Positions 34,850-42,966 of a stretch of 64,000 bases of DNA are shown in pieces; position 1 is the stretch's first letter, and every line of letters starts with the position of its first letter. This stretch comes from JAWKRB01 sp041389885 (GTDB taxonomy: Bacteria > Myxococcota_A > Polyangia > Polyangiales > Ga0077539). A program made the position numbers and the translations under genes. The notes beneath the pieces were generated by a model that saw only the letters and a program-made list of their open reading frames with translations, ran no database searches and was not told the origin of the DNA. The stretch spans positions 248,001-312,000 of the forward strand of contig JAWKRB010000005.1 of the NCBI GenBank assembly GCA_041389885.1, given 5' to 3'.

Positions 34850-35292
34850 GCGCGGTGGCGGTGGGGCCGGGCACCTTCGTGGAGCTGCACTACACCCTCC
34901 GCGCGGCGCGCGGCGCGGTGCTCGAGCGCACCCGCGACGCGGGCGAGCCCCTGGGCTTCGTGTGGGGTGAGGGGGAGATGGTCCCCGGTGTGGAGGCGGC
35001 GCTGGAGGGGGCGCAGGAGGGCGACGTGATCCAGGTCGAGGTGCCCGCCGAAGACGCCTACGGCCCGCGCAGCGAGCGCGACGTCTTCGCGGTGGAGCGC
35101 AGCGAGTTCCCCGACCCTGGCGCGGTGGCGCTGGGCGACGAGTTCATCGCCGAGGGCGACGACGGCGCCGAGCTCGCGATGCGGGTGACCGAGCTGCACC
35201 CCGAGCACGTGATCGTCGACGCGAACCACCCCTACGCGGGCATGGACCTCGAGTTCACCCTCGAGGTCCTCGCGGTGCGTCAGGTCACTTGA
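34846..35292 (+). CDS. SlyD-like FKBP-type peptidyl-prolyl isomerase
   Basis: 148 residues. FKBP/IF (SlyD) features are FVELHYTLRAARGAVLERT, GEGEMVPGVEAALEGAQEGD, the EDAYGPR junction into the insert-in-flap domain and HPYAGMDLEFTLEVL (usually NHPLAGxxL). The metal-binding His-rich tail of E. coli SlyD is absent. It folds proteins in the cytoplasm. It is coupled to the membrane gene by ATGA; its last 8 bases overlap the convergent hppD. Confidence 0.9.
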   Translation: MSAVAVGPGTFVELHYTLRAARGAVLERTRDAGEPLGFVWGEGEMVPGVEAALEGAQEGDVIQVEVPAEDAYGPRSERDVFAVERSEFPDPGAVALGDEFIAEGDDGAELAMRVTELHPEHVIVDANHPYAGMDLEFTLEVLAVRQVT

Positions 35293-36349
35293 GGTAGCCG
35301 CGGCGCATCTGGTCTCGCTCGATGGAGCGAAAGAGCGCGCCGAAGTTCCCCTCGCCGAAGGAGAGGTTGTTCTCGCGCTGGATGAGCTCGATGAAGATCG
35401 GGCCCACGACGTTCTTCGTGAAGATCTGCAGGAGGTACCCCTCCTCGTCGCCGTCGACCAGCACGTTGTGCGCCCGGATGCGCGCCCGGTCCTCCTTCAC
35501 GTGGGGCACGCGGTCGTAGATGGTGGCGTAGTACTCGTCGTCGATGTCGAGAAAGCCCACCTCGGTGCCCTTCATCGCGTCGAGGGAGCCCAGGATGTCT
35601 CGGGTCGCGAAGGCGATGTGCTGGATGCCCGGGCCCTTGTACTCGTCGAGGTACTCGTTGATCTGCGACTTCGCCTCGGTGCCCTCGTTGATCGGGATGC
35701 AGAAGCGCCCGCAGGGAGAGCGCAGCGCGTACGAGGTCAAGCCCGTCTTCACCCCGCGGATGTCGAAGTACCGCACCTCGGTGAACCCGAAGACGTTCTT
35801 GTAGAAGTCGGACCAGGTCGCCATGGTCCCCTTGAAGACGTTGTTGGTGAGGTGGTCGATGACCTCGAAGCCCTTGCCCTCGACGATCTCGGGCTCCTCG
35901 AGGGGGACGAAGCCCAGGGCCCCGTAGCGCCTGGTGAGGTCGGCTTCGGCGTAGTTGTCGACGAAGTAGATCAGGCTGTCGCCGATGCCCATGATCGCGG
36001 GGAGGGCCTTGCCGTCGCGGGTGAGGTCACCCTGCGTCGCGGCCCTGGCGCCGCGCTGCACCGCGGTGCCCAGGGCGTCGCCGGCGCTCTTGGCCCGCCA
36101 GCCCATGGAGCAGGCGCTCGGGCCGTGCATCTTCGCGAAGCCCGCGCCGAACGAATTCGCGTCGCGGTTCAGCAGGAACACGATGTCGTTCTGCGCGTAC
36201 AGGTCGAGGGCGCGCTCTCGGTGACGCATGAGCTTCGAGAAGCCGAAGGCCTTGAAGAGCCGGTCGAGGGCGGCGGGGTCGGGGGAGGCGAATTCGACGA
36301 ACTCGATGCCGTCGAGGCCGGTGGGGTTGCTCTGCTCCTGTGCGCTCAT
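35285..36349 (-). CDS. hppD: 4-hydroxyphenylpyruvate dioxygenase
   Basis: 354 residues, full length. The three Fe(II) ligands are visible: His in VIDHLTNNV, His in GIQHIAFAT and Glu in IFIELIQR. The C-terminal NNLSFGEGNFGALFRSIERDQMRRGYL is the family tail. The enzyme converts 4-hydroxyphenylpyruvate to homogentisate in tyrosine degradation. No hmgA or fahA is adjacent, so the rest of the pathway is elsewhere. Confidence 0.96.
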   Translation of the reverse strand: MSAQEQSNPTGLDGIEFVEFASPDPAALDRLFKAFGFSKLMRHRERALDLYAQNDIVFLLNRDANSFGAGFAKMHGPSACSMGWRAKSAGDALGTAVQRGARAATQGDLTRDGKALPAIMGIGDSLIYFVDNYAEADLTRRYGALGFVPLEEPEIVEGKGFEVIDHLTNNVFKGTMATWSDFYKNVFGFTEVRYFDIRGVKTGLTSYALRSPCGRFCIPINEGTEAKSQINEYLDEYKGPGIQHIAFATRDILGSLDAMKGTEVGFLDIDDEYYATIYDRVPHVKEDRARIRAHNVLVDGDEEGYLLQIFTKNVVGPIFIELIQRENNLSFGEGNFGALFRSIERDQMRRGYLK

Positions 36350-36454
36350 GGGGTGAAGGGTACGCCCCTGACGCGCCGAGGCAAAAGCCCCGAGGCGCGC
36401 GAAGTTTTCGCTGTCGGGCGGGTGCTTTCTGGTAGGCTCGGAGGGGACCTAGCG

Positions 36455-37426
36455 ATGCCCGATGAGCGAACGCCCGACGACGGAGCTGTACCGGCGAAGA
36501 CCCCTCTGACGCCGCCCCGCAGCGAGAGCGCGGCGCCGGAGAGCCTGCGCACGCTCCCGCTCGACGAGAGCACGAGGCTGCGCGAGGAGCTCCAGTCGGC
36601 GCTGCGCGACGCGCGGAGGCCCACGGTGGTGGTGATGTCGGGGAGCGCGGTGGGGCAGCGGCACCGGCTGCCGGGGAGCGTGCTCCTCGGGCGAGACCCC
36701 GAGGCCGAGGTGGTGCTCTCCGACACGGGAATTTCATGGCGCCACGCGCGCATCGAAGACCGCGGCGACCGGTGGTGCGTGGTCGACCTCGGGAGCACCA
36801 ACGGGACCATGGTGAACGGCCAGAGGGTCACCGAAGAGCGCCTCGCCCACGGCGACAAGGTGGTGCTCGGGCGCACGGTGCTGCGGTTCGAGCTGCAAGA
36901 CCGGCTCGAAGAGGCCTTCGACGAGCAGGTGCAGCGGCTGCTCAACGTCGATGACCTGTCGGGGCTCTATCTCCGGCGGCGCTTCGATCAGGAGTTCGCG
37001 CTGCTCATCGAGTCGGCCCGCGCGCGGTCCTCGGCGCTCTCGCTGCTCGTGATGGACATGGACGGGATCAAGAAGATCAACGACACCCACGGGCACCTCT
37101 TCGGCGCGTACACCATCGGCGAGACGGGGCACCTCATCGGCAGGGTGATCGAGGGCCGGGGCATCGGGTCGCGCTTCGGCGGAGACGAGTTCTGCGCGCT
37201 GCTGCCCGACCACGACCTCGCGCAGGGCGTGGCGGTGGCAGAGGAGATCCACCGGGCGGTCAACGAGCACCCCTTCGTGCGCGAAGGGGTCGCGCTCCGA
37301 CCGGGGATTTGTATCGGTGTCGCGTCGTTTCCCGGCGACGCGGCGGACGCGGAGTCACTGTTTCAGCGCGCGGATGAGGCGCTGTACCGGGCCAAGCAGG
37401 GGGGACGCAACCGGGTGTGTCGGTGA
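36455..37426 (+). CDS. FHA-GGDEF diguanylate cyclase
   Basis: 323 residues. A disordered start of ~60 residues is followed by an FHA domain (~75-155: GSVLLGRDPEAEVVLSD, ISWRHARIED, LGSTNGTMVNG) and a GGDEF domain (~160-320: DMDGIKKINDTHGHLFG, GSRFGGDEFCALL). The intact GGDEF implies c-di-GMP synthesis. No RxxD inhibitory site is seen just upstream. The FHA domain should tie activity to a phosphothreonine partner, probably a Ser/Thr kinase substrate. A GAGGGG lies before the ATG. Confidence 0.92.
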   Translation: MPDERTPDDGAVPAKTPLTPPRSESAAPESLRTLPLDESTRLREELQSALRDARRPTVVVMSGSAVGQRHRLPGSVLLGRDPEAEVVLSDTGISWRHARIEDRGDRWCVVDLGSTNGTMVNGQRVTEERLAHGDKVVLGRTVLRFELQDRLEEAFDEQVQRLLNVDDLSGLYLRRRFDQEFALLIESARARSSALSLLVMDMDGIKKINDTHGHLFGAYTIGETGHLIGRVIEGRGIGSRFGGDEFCALLPDHDLAQGVAVAEEIHRAVNEHPFVREGVALRPGICIGVASFPGDAADAESLFQRADEALYRAKQGGRNRVCR

Positions 37427-37471
37427 GCGGTCTTCACCTCAGGCAAGATCCCCGAGGAGGGGCGTAGCGCG

Positions 37472-40400
37472 ATGTTCGAAGTTCACTGTCAGGGATGCCA
37501 GAACCCCTTCCAGGTCGACGAGCGGCGTGTCCCTCGGAACGGCATGACCATGCGCTGTCCGAAGTGTCAGACGACCTTTCTGGTCCGACGGCCTGACAGC
37601 GTCTCTGGCTCAGAGAACCTCCCGGTTCCGAAGGACCTCGCGGGCCTCCCCTCGCCGCGGGAGACCGCCGCGCTGCCCGTGCCCCGCCCGCCGCCTCCGC
37701 GCCCGGCTGCCCCCGGTCGGGGCCCGCCTCCGCCTCCGCCGCAGGCCATGCGCGGCGGGGCGCCTGCGCCGCCCCTGCCTCCCTCCGAGCCGCCGATCTC
37801 GATGGACCTCGAGGCGAGCCTGCCCTTCGCCTTCCTCGACGACCCCATGGTCTCGCTCGCGCCCGACGAGGTGGCCCTCCCGATGCCGCGCGACGTCACC
37901 GGGTTGCCCTCTCCGCTCGAGCCCTCCGCCGCGCGCCCCTTCCCGAACGTCGCGCCGCTGGGGGTGGGCATTCCCGGCTCGGCGTTCAGCGCGCCGCTGC
38001 ACCGCTCCACCATCACCATGACCGGGGAGCACCAGCCCGCCGTGGTCGCGCGCCCCTCGCCGCAGCCGATCGCGCCCGACGAGCTCGACCTGCCGGTGCT
38101 CGCAGACGCGGGCCTCCCCGCGCCGGTCTCCGCGGGTCTCCCCCAGGTCTCCGCGGGCCTCCCCGCCGCCGCCGCGGGTCTCCCCCAGATCTCCGCGGGC
38201 CTCCCCGCCGCCGCCGCGGGCCTCCCCGCCGCCGCCGCGGGTCTGCCGATGACCTCCGCGGGCCTGCCGATGACCTCCGCGGGCCTGCCGATGACCTCCG
38301 CGGGTCTGCCGATGAACTCCGCGGGTCTGCCGATGAACTCCGCGGGCCTGCCGATGAACTCCGCGGGCCTGCCGATGAACTCCGCGGGTCTGCCGATGAA
38401 CTCCGCGGGCCTGCCGATGCAGCCGGCCGAGCTGCCGCTCTCGCCTGCGGAGCTCCCGCAAATGGACTTCGGCAGCGCAGAGATCCCTGACGCGCCGCTC
38501 GAGTCGCCGATGACGCAAGGCGGCGGGCTCAAGCTCGGCCGCATCGGGATCGAGAAGAAGGCGTTCACCATCAACGCCGATGACCTCCCCGTGCTCGCGG
38601 GGGAGGGCGCCGCGCTGCCCGCGCCGATGCAGGTCAAGACCGGCCGCGCGACCCGCAAGGAGGTCGCCCGCGAGGTCCCCGACGTGGTGGTCGCGATGCA
38701 GGAGCCGCCGCGCATGGGGGCGGTGTCTTCGTTCCCACCCCCCGCGGGCGGCGCGTCGTTTGGCGAGCTCGACCTCGGAAGCAGCGGGTTCTCGCTCCCG
38801 CCTGGGGCGGGAGCCTCGGCGGTGACCTCCCTCCCTGAAGAGTCGCTCACCGGCGCTTCGCCGCTGATGAGCCACCAGACCTTCAGTCTCCCGCCAGCGG
38901 CGAGCTCGGTGGGCGCCCTCCCCTCTGACCCTCCGCCCCGAACGCCCCTCGACGATTCGCGCATCGACGCCATCGACGCCGCGCCCGTCGGCGGGCCGGC
39001 CCGGGGCTTCGGCAAGCCCATCGGCCGCGCGCTCGAGACGCCCGAGAAGCCCCGAGCGATCCCGACGCGCACCCTGGCCTTGTACGGAGGCCTCGGGCTC
39101 CTCGCGGCCTTCATCATCGGCGGCGCGGCGCTCTCCCTCACGGAGTACGGTCCCTTCGGGAAGAACTGGTTCGACGACCAGATCAACGGCCCCGAGCGCC
39201 ACGCCGCGGCGCAGCGGGTGATCCTGTACGTCGACCGGGTGCTCGAGCACGACACCTACGAGCGCGCCGTGGGCGCCCTGCGTCGCCTGGACCAGGCCGT
39301 GACCCGGGTGCCCAAGGAGCTCGAGCTCAAGGCCTACACCGCCTACGCGAACAACATGGTGGTGCTGCGCTTCGGCGCCGACCCCGGGCGCACCGGGCGC
39401 GCGCGCTCGCTCCTCGACCAGCTCCGCGAGGCCCCGCCAGGGCTCCGCTACCTGAACCTCGCCAAGGCCGCCGACGCGCTCACCCGCAACAACGCCCGCG
39501 AGGCGCTGCGCCTCTCGCGGCAAGACCCGCTCATGGGCAGGGACCTCTCGACCCTCGCCGCGGCGCGGCTCAACAACAACGAGGAGTGGCTCCGGCAGGC
39601 GCAGCAGGCCCGGCAGCGTCGCCCCAGCGCGCGCTCGCGGTACCTCCTCGCCGACGCGTTCTACGCCACCGGCGACCTCGTCGGCGCGCGGCGCATGGCC
39701 GAAGAGACGCTCCAGCACGAGCCCACGCACTCGGGCGCGCGGGTGATGCTCGCGCGGCTCCTCGGGCAGAACGAGAATGACCGCGCGCGGGCCCTCGAGG
39801 TCATTCAAGACCTCGTGCGCGACCGGCCCACCCTCGGCGCCTCGCCCCGCGAGCGCGCGGAGGCCTGCGTTGTCGCGGGCACCATCGAGATGGCGCGGGA
39901 GCGCCTGGGCGTCGCGCAGCAGCGCTTTCAGCGCGCCCTCGAGCTCGACCCGCGCAACGCCTCGGCCCTCGTGGGCAGCGGCCACGTGCTGCTGCGCCAG
40001 GGGAACTACGCCGACGCCCTCGCGCGCTTTCGCAACGCGCACAACGCCGACGAGGCCGACCTCGACGCCGTGCTGGGGCTCGTGCAGGCGTTCATCGCGC
40101 TCAACCAGCCCAACGAGGCGAAGGCCGCCGTGGAGCCCGCGGTGCAGGCCCACCCCACCGACGGGCGGCTGCACTTCTGGCTCGGCCGCGCCCTCGCCGC
40201 CACCACCGACCAGCGCGCCCTCGCGCAGCAGAGCTTTCGCGAGGCGATTCGCCTCCAGCCCGAGAACCTCGACGCCTACGTCGCGCTCTCGGAGCTCCTC
40301 GTGCAGCTCCAGCGCGTCGACGCCGCCGACCAGGTGCTGATGGAGGCGCGCGCCCGCGTGCCTGACAACGCCGCGATTCACCGCGCGTTGGCCTTCGGTC

Positions 40401-41461
40401 GCATCTCGCGCAACGACCTCGCCGGCGCCGAGGCCGAGCTGCGCACGGCGATCGAGCGCGAGCCCAACGACCTGCGGGCGCACTTTCAGCTCGGAGACAT
40501 CCTGCGGCGCCGCGGCAGGCTCGACGAGGCGCAGCAGGAGTTCGAGCTCGTGGCGCGCACCGACGCGGGATTCCCGGGGCTGAGCCTCGCGCGGGGGCAG
40601 CTCGCCGAGGCCCGCGGGCAGCTCGCCGAGGCGCTCACGACCTTTCGCGAGGCGCTGGCGCGCGACCCGACGAACATCGAGCTGATCAACCGCGTGGCCG
40701 CGACCCTCGTCGCGCTGGGGAACTTCGGCGACGCCGACCAGATGCTCCGCTCGGTGGTGGTCGATCACCCGACCAACGCCGAGGCGCAGTACCTCATGGG
40801 CCGGGCGCGGCTGGGCGTGGTCAACGTCGAAGACGCCCTTCGGTACCTCGACCGCTCCATCGAGCTCAACCCCGCCCGCGCGGACTACAACGCCTACGCC
40901 GCCGAGGTGCACCGCCGCCTCGGCGACGGGCAGCGCGCGCTGCAGCTCGCGGAGCGATCCATCGAGCTCGACCCGACCTACCCCCGCGGGTACTGGGTGC
41001 GCGCCGAGGTGAAGCTCTCGCGGGGCCTCGCGACGCAGGCCCTGAGCGACATCAACGAGGCGGTGCGCCGCGACCCGAACTTCTGGGAGGCCTACGCGAC
41101 CTGGGCCGAGATCGACGACGCCCTGGGCCGCCACGACGCCGCCATCGAGCTGTACCGCACGGCCGTGCGCCACGAGACCCGATACGGGATCTGGTTCTAC
41201 AACCTCGGCCGGCTCCTCGCCGACCGCGGGAACACGGGCGAGGCGCGCTCGGCGTTGACGCAGGCGCGCACCGTGGGCAACGGGCTCAACCCGAAGCCCG
41301 CGTGGTACGTGCAGGCCACGCGCATGCTCGCCGACATCGAGCGGGGCTCGAACCCCGCCGAGGCCCGGCGGCTCTACCAGGAGTGCCTGCGGCTGCTCCC
41401 GACGAACTCGCCGGCCTACAACGCCGCGCGCAACGCCCTCCTCGACATGGCCCAGCAGTAG
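37472..41461 (+). CDS. Giant zinc-ribbon / repeat / TM / TPR protein
   Basis: 1,329 residues. Residues 1-40 form an MJ0042-type zinc ribbon (CQGCQ and CPKC pairs). A ~480-residue Pro/Ala-rich region follows, with 15 heptads of [SA]AGLPxx. One membrane helix sits at ~535-560 (YGGLGLLAAFIIGGAALSL). The remaining ~760 residues are TPRs (ALELDPRNASALVGSGHVLL, SIELDPTYPRGYWVRAE and about 18 others). The cytoplasmic ribbon with periplasmic TPR layout recurs in Myxococcota envelope and motility proteins; the exact role is unknown. It starts 45 bp after the cyclase. Confidence 0.85.
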   Translation: MFEVHCQGCQNPFQVDERRVPRNGMTMRCPKCQTTFLVRRPDSVSGSENLPVPKDLAGLPSPRETAALPVPRPPPPRPAAPGRGPPPPPPQAMRGGAPAPPLPPSEPPISMDLEASLPFAFLDDPMVSLAPDEVALPMPRDVTGLPSPLEPSAARPFPNVAPLGVGIPGSAFSAPLHRSTITMTGEHQPAVVARPSPQPIAPDELDLPVLADAGLPAPVSAGLPQVSAGLPAAAAGLPQISAGLPAAAAGLPAAAAGLPMTSAGLPMTSAGLPMTSAGLPMNSAGLPMNSAGLPMNSAGLPMNSAGLPMNSAGLPMQPAELPLSPAELPQMDFGSAEIPDAPLESPMTQGGGLKLGRIGIEKKAFTINADDLPVLAGEGAALPAPMQVKTGRATRKEVAREVPDVVVAMQEPPRMGAVSSFPPPAGGASFGELDLGSSGFSLPPGAGASAVTSLPEESLTGASPLMSHQTFSLPPAASSVGALPSDPPPRTPLDDSRIDAIDAAPVGGPARGFGKPIGRALETPEKPRAIPTRTLALYGGLGLLAAFIIGGAALSLTEYGPFGKNWFDDQINGPERHAAAQRVILYVDRVLEHDTYERAVGALRRLDQAVTRVPKELELKAYTAYANNMVVLRFGADPGRTGRARSLLDQLREAPPGLRYLNLAKAADALTRNNAREALRLSRQDPLMGRDLSTLAAARLNNNEEWLRQAQQARQRRPSARSRYLLADAFYATGDLVGARRMAEETLQHEPTHSGARVMLARLLGQNENDRARALEVIQDLVRDRPTLGASPRERAEACVVAGTIEMARERLGVAQQRFQRALELDPRNASALVGSGHVLLRQGNYADALARFRNAHNADEADLDAVLGLVQAFIALNQPNEAKAAVEPAVQAHPTDGRLHFWLGRALAATTDQRALAQQSFREAIRLQPENLDAYVALSELLVQLQRVDAADQVLMEARARVPDNAAIHRALAFGRISRNDLAGAEAELRTAIEREPNDLRAHFQLGDILRRRGRLDEAQQEFELVARTDAGFPGLSLARGQLAEARGQLAEALTTFREALARDPTNIELINRVAATLVALGNFGDADQMLRSVVVDHPTNAEAQYLMGRARLGVVNVEDALRYLDRSIELNPARADYNAYAAEVHRRLGDGQRALQLAERSIELDPTYPRGYWVRAEVKLSRGLATQALSDINEAVRRDPNFWEAYATWAEIDDALGRHDAAIELYRTAVRHETRYGIWFYNLGRLLADRGNTGEARSALTQARTVGNGLNPKPAWYVQATRMLADIERGSNPAEARRLYQECLRLLPTNSPAYNAARNALLDMAQQ
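38108..38422 (+). repeat. 21-bp minisatellite encoding AGLP heptads
   Basis: About 15 in-frame 21-bp units. Sub-types cluster: PQVS/PAAA units first, then three PMTS units, then five PMNS units that are almost identical in DNA (gcgggtctgccgatgaactcc). The gradient of similarity indicates stepwise tandem expansion. Copy-number changes would keep frame. Confidence 0.92.
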
Positions 41462-41555
41462 GGCGACGGCCCCGCCGGGTTGAACTCGGGCGAGCCCTTG
41501 GGGTAAGGGGGCTCGCGGCGCCATCACCCTCGCAGAACCTACGGAGCGACCCTCG

Positions 41556-42818
41556 ATGCAAGACCCGATCATCCTCTCTCGACGCGCGTGGCTCTCGGCT
41601 TGTCTGGCCGCCGGCGCGGTGGCCGCGGGGTGCGGCGGCGACGCCGAGGCGCCCGAAGACTTTCTCAACGAGCTCGTCGAGCCGGTCGCAGACGTCGGGC
41701 ACACGGAGGTCCGACGGCAGTCGATCGGCAACTGCTGGGCGTACGCGTCGACGGGGTGGCTCGAGTCGCTGCACAAGGCGCGCACCGACGCGTCGGTGGA
41801 CGTCTCGGAGTCGTGGATCACCTTCTGGGACTGGCACCGCAAGATCACCGGCCAGGCCGCTGGCGGCGTCACCCGCAACGCGACGACCCAGCGCGACGAG
41901 GTGTCCACCGGCGGCTGGTGGGACACGGCGATGACCATCCTGCGCGACCGCGGCGTGGTGTTCGAGGAGGAGTTCATCCCCGAAGAGGCCATGAGCGAGC
42001 GCTCTTCGCGGCAGGCCGAGGCCCTCGCGGCGATCAACAACGAGCTCAACGGAGAAGAGGGGCGCCTGGCGTCGGCGACGGCGCGGCGCGATCCCCAGAT
42101 CGTGCTCAACGTGCTCCTCGACGCGTGGCGCATCAACGACGAGGTCCGCGCCGAGATCCGCCGGGTGTTCGGCATCTCCGCCCGCACGAGGATCTCGTCC
42201 GCGACGCAGCCGCCGGCGTGGATGCGCAAGGCGACGGCGTTCCCGATTCGCACCGTGGTGCGCCGCAGCTCGGGCACCGTGTCGCGCTTCGACGGCTACC
42301 TCTCCGACGTGATCCCCGGCGGGCGCTACGCGTGGCGCAGCGCCTCGTACCCCTCCTCCGCCACGTCGCGTATCGCGCTGCAGCGCAGGGTGATGGCCGC
42401 GCTCAACGCCGCGCAGCCCGTGATCGTCTCGTGGCTCGTCGACTTCAACGCGCGCCAGTCGAGCACCGGCGCCTTCGACCTCGACACCCTGCGCGCCGCG
42501 GGCCCTGGCCGTCAGGGCGGCCACCTCGTGGTCTCTGAGGACTACCAGGTGGTGATCCGCGAGCCGGGGATGCCCGAGCGCACGCTGCCCGCGGGGGAGC
42601 TGGCCTCGGAGGCCGACATGCGCCTCGCGGAGCGGTACGGCGAGATGGCCTTTCTGCGCATCAAGAACTCCTGGGGCACGGCGCAGGGACCCCTGGGCGG
42701 AGGCTTCGGCGGCTACCACGACCTGATGATCAACTACCTCAACGGGCCCATCCGCTGGACCGCCACGGAGTCAGACCGGGTGCCGCTGTCGTCGGTGATC
42801 CTCCCGTCGGGCTTCTGA
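41556..42818 (+). CDS. Papain-like (C1) cysteine peptidase lipoprotein, probable Tat substrate
   Basis: 420 residues. The signal SRRAWLSACLAAGAVAAGC combines a twin-Arg-like start with a lipobox. The catalytic elements of clan CA C1 are in order: Gln/Cys in QSIGNCWAYASTGWLES, His in QGGHLVVSEDY and Asn in IKNSWGT. A ~150-residue insert lies between Cys and His. No pro-domain is seen. It is probably anchored on the outer membrane and folded before export. It is followed by a solo copy of the dispersed repeat. Confidence 0.88.
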   Translation: MQDPIILSRRAWLSACLAAGAVAAGCGGDAEAPEDFLNELVEPVADVGHTEVRRQSIGNCWAYASTGWLESLHKARTDASVDVSESWITFWDWHRKITGQAAGGVTRNATTQRDEVSTGGWWDTAMTILRDRGVVFEEEFIPEEAMSERSSRQAEALAAINNELNGEEGRLASATARRDPQIVLNVLLDAWRINDEVRAEIRRVFGISARTRISSATQPPAWMRKATAFPIRTVVRRSSGTVSRFDGYLSDVIPGGRYAWRSASYPSSATSRIALQRRVMAALNAAQPVIVSWLVDFNARQSSTGAFDLDTLRAAGPGRQGGHLVVSEDYQVVIREPGMPERTLPAGELASEADMRLAERYGEMAFLRIKNSWGTAQGPLGGGFGGYHDLMINYLNGPIRWTATESDRVPLSSVILPSGF

Positions 42819-42821
42819 GCG

Positions 42822-42930
42822 CGTCCCTTCGACCCGACGCGGGGCGGTGTGGACAGGGGGCAGACCAGAGGCGCATCACGCTTGCTTGCAAGCGGATTCC
42901 TGACTTGTGTGTCGAACGCAGCGAGGCGGG
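42822..42930 (+). repeat. Solo copy of the dispersed repeat family
   Basis: The core at ~42871-42922 (gcgcatcacgcttgcttgcaa...) matches the copies at 17.3, 17.65, 56.1 and 56.55 kb. Its stem CGCTTG/CAAGCG is intact while the loop is CTTG instead of TTTT. The flanking block cgtcccttcgacccgacg is shared with the 17-kb element but in the opposite relative orientation, as if an internal part had been deleted or inverted. It lies between convergent genes. Confidence 0.85.
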
Positions 42931-42940
42931 TTCACCTCAA

Positions 42941-42964
42941 CCTTCCACGTCCCCCGTGGAAAGG
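42941..42964. terminator. Hairpin between convergent genes
   Basis: CCTTCCACG-tcccc-CGTGGAAAGG forms a ~9-bp stem with one bulge, three bases from the lipoxygenase stop (minus strand) and after the papain-like gene. It lacks a clear U-run, so it may be a weak bidirectional terminator or an mRNA 3' stabiliser. Confidence 0.45.
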
Positions 42965-42966
42965 TC

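Noticed and set aside
38108..38422. Possible CRISPR array
   Set aside because: The repeats are directly contiguous 21-bp coding units without spacers and in frame with a long gene.
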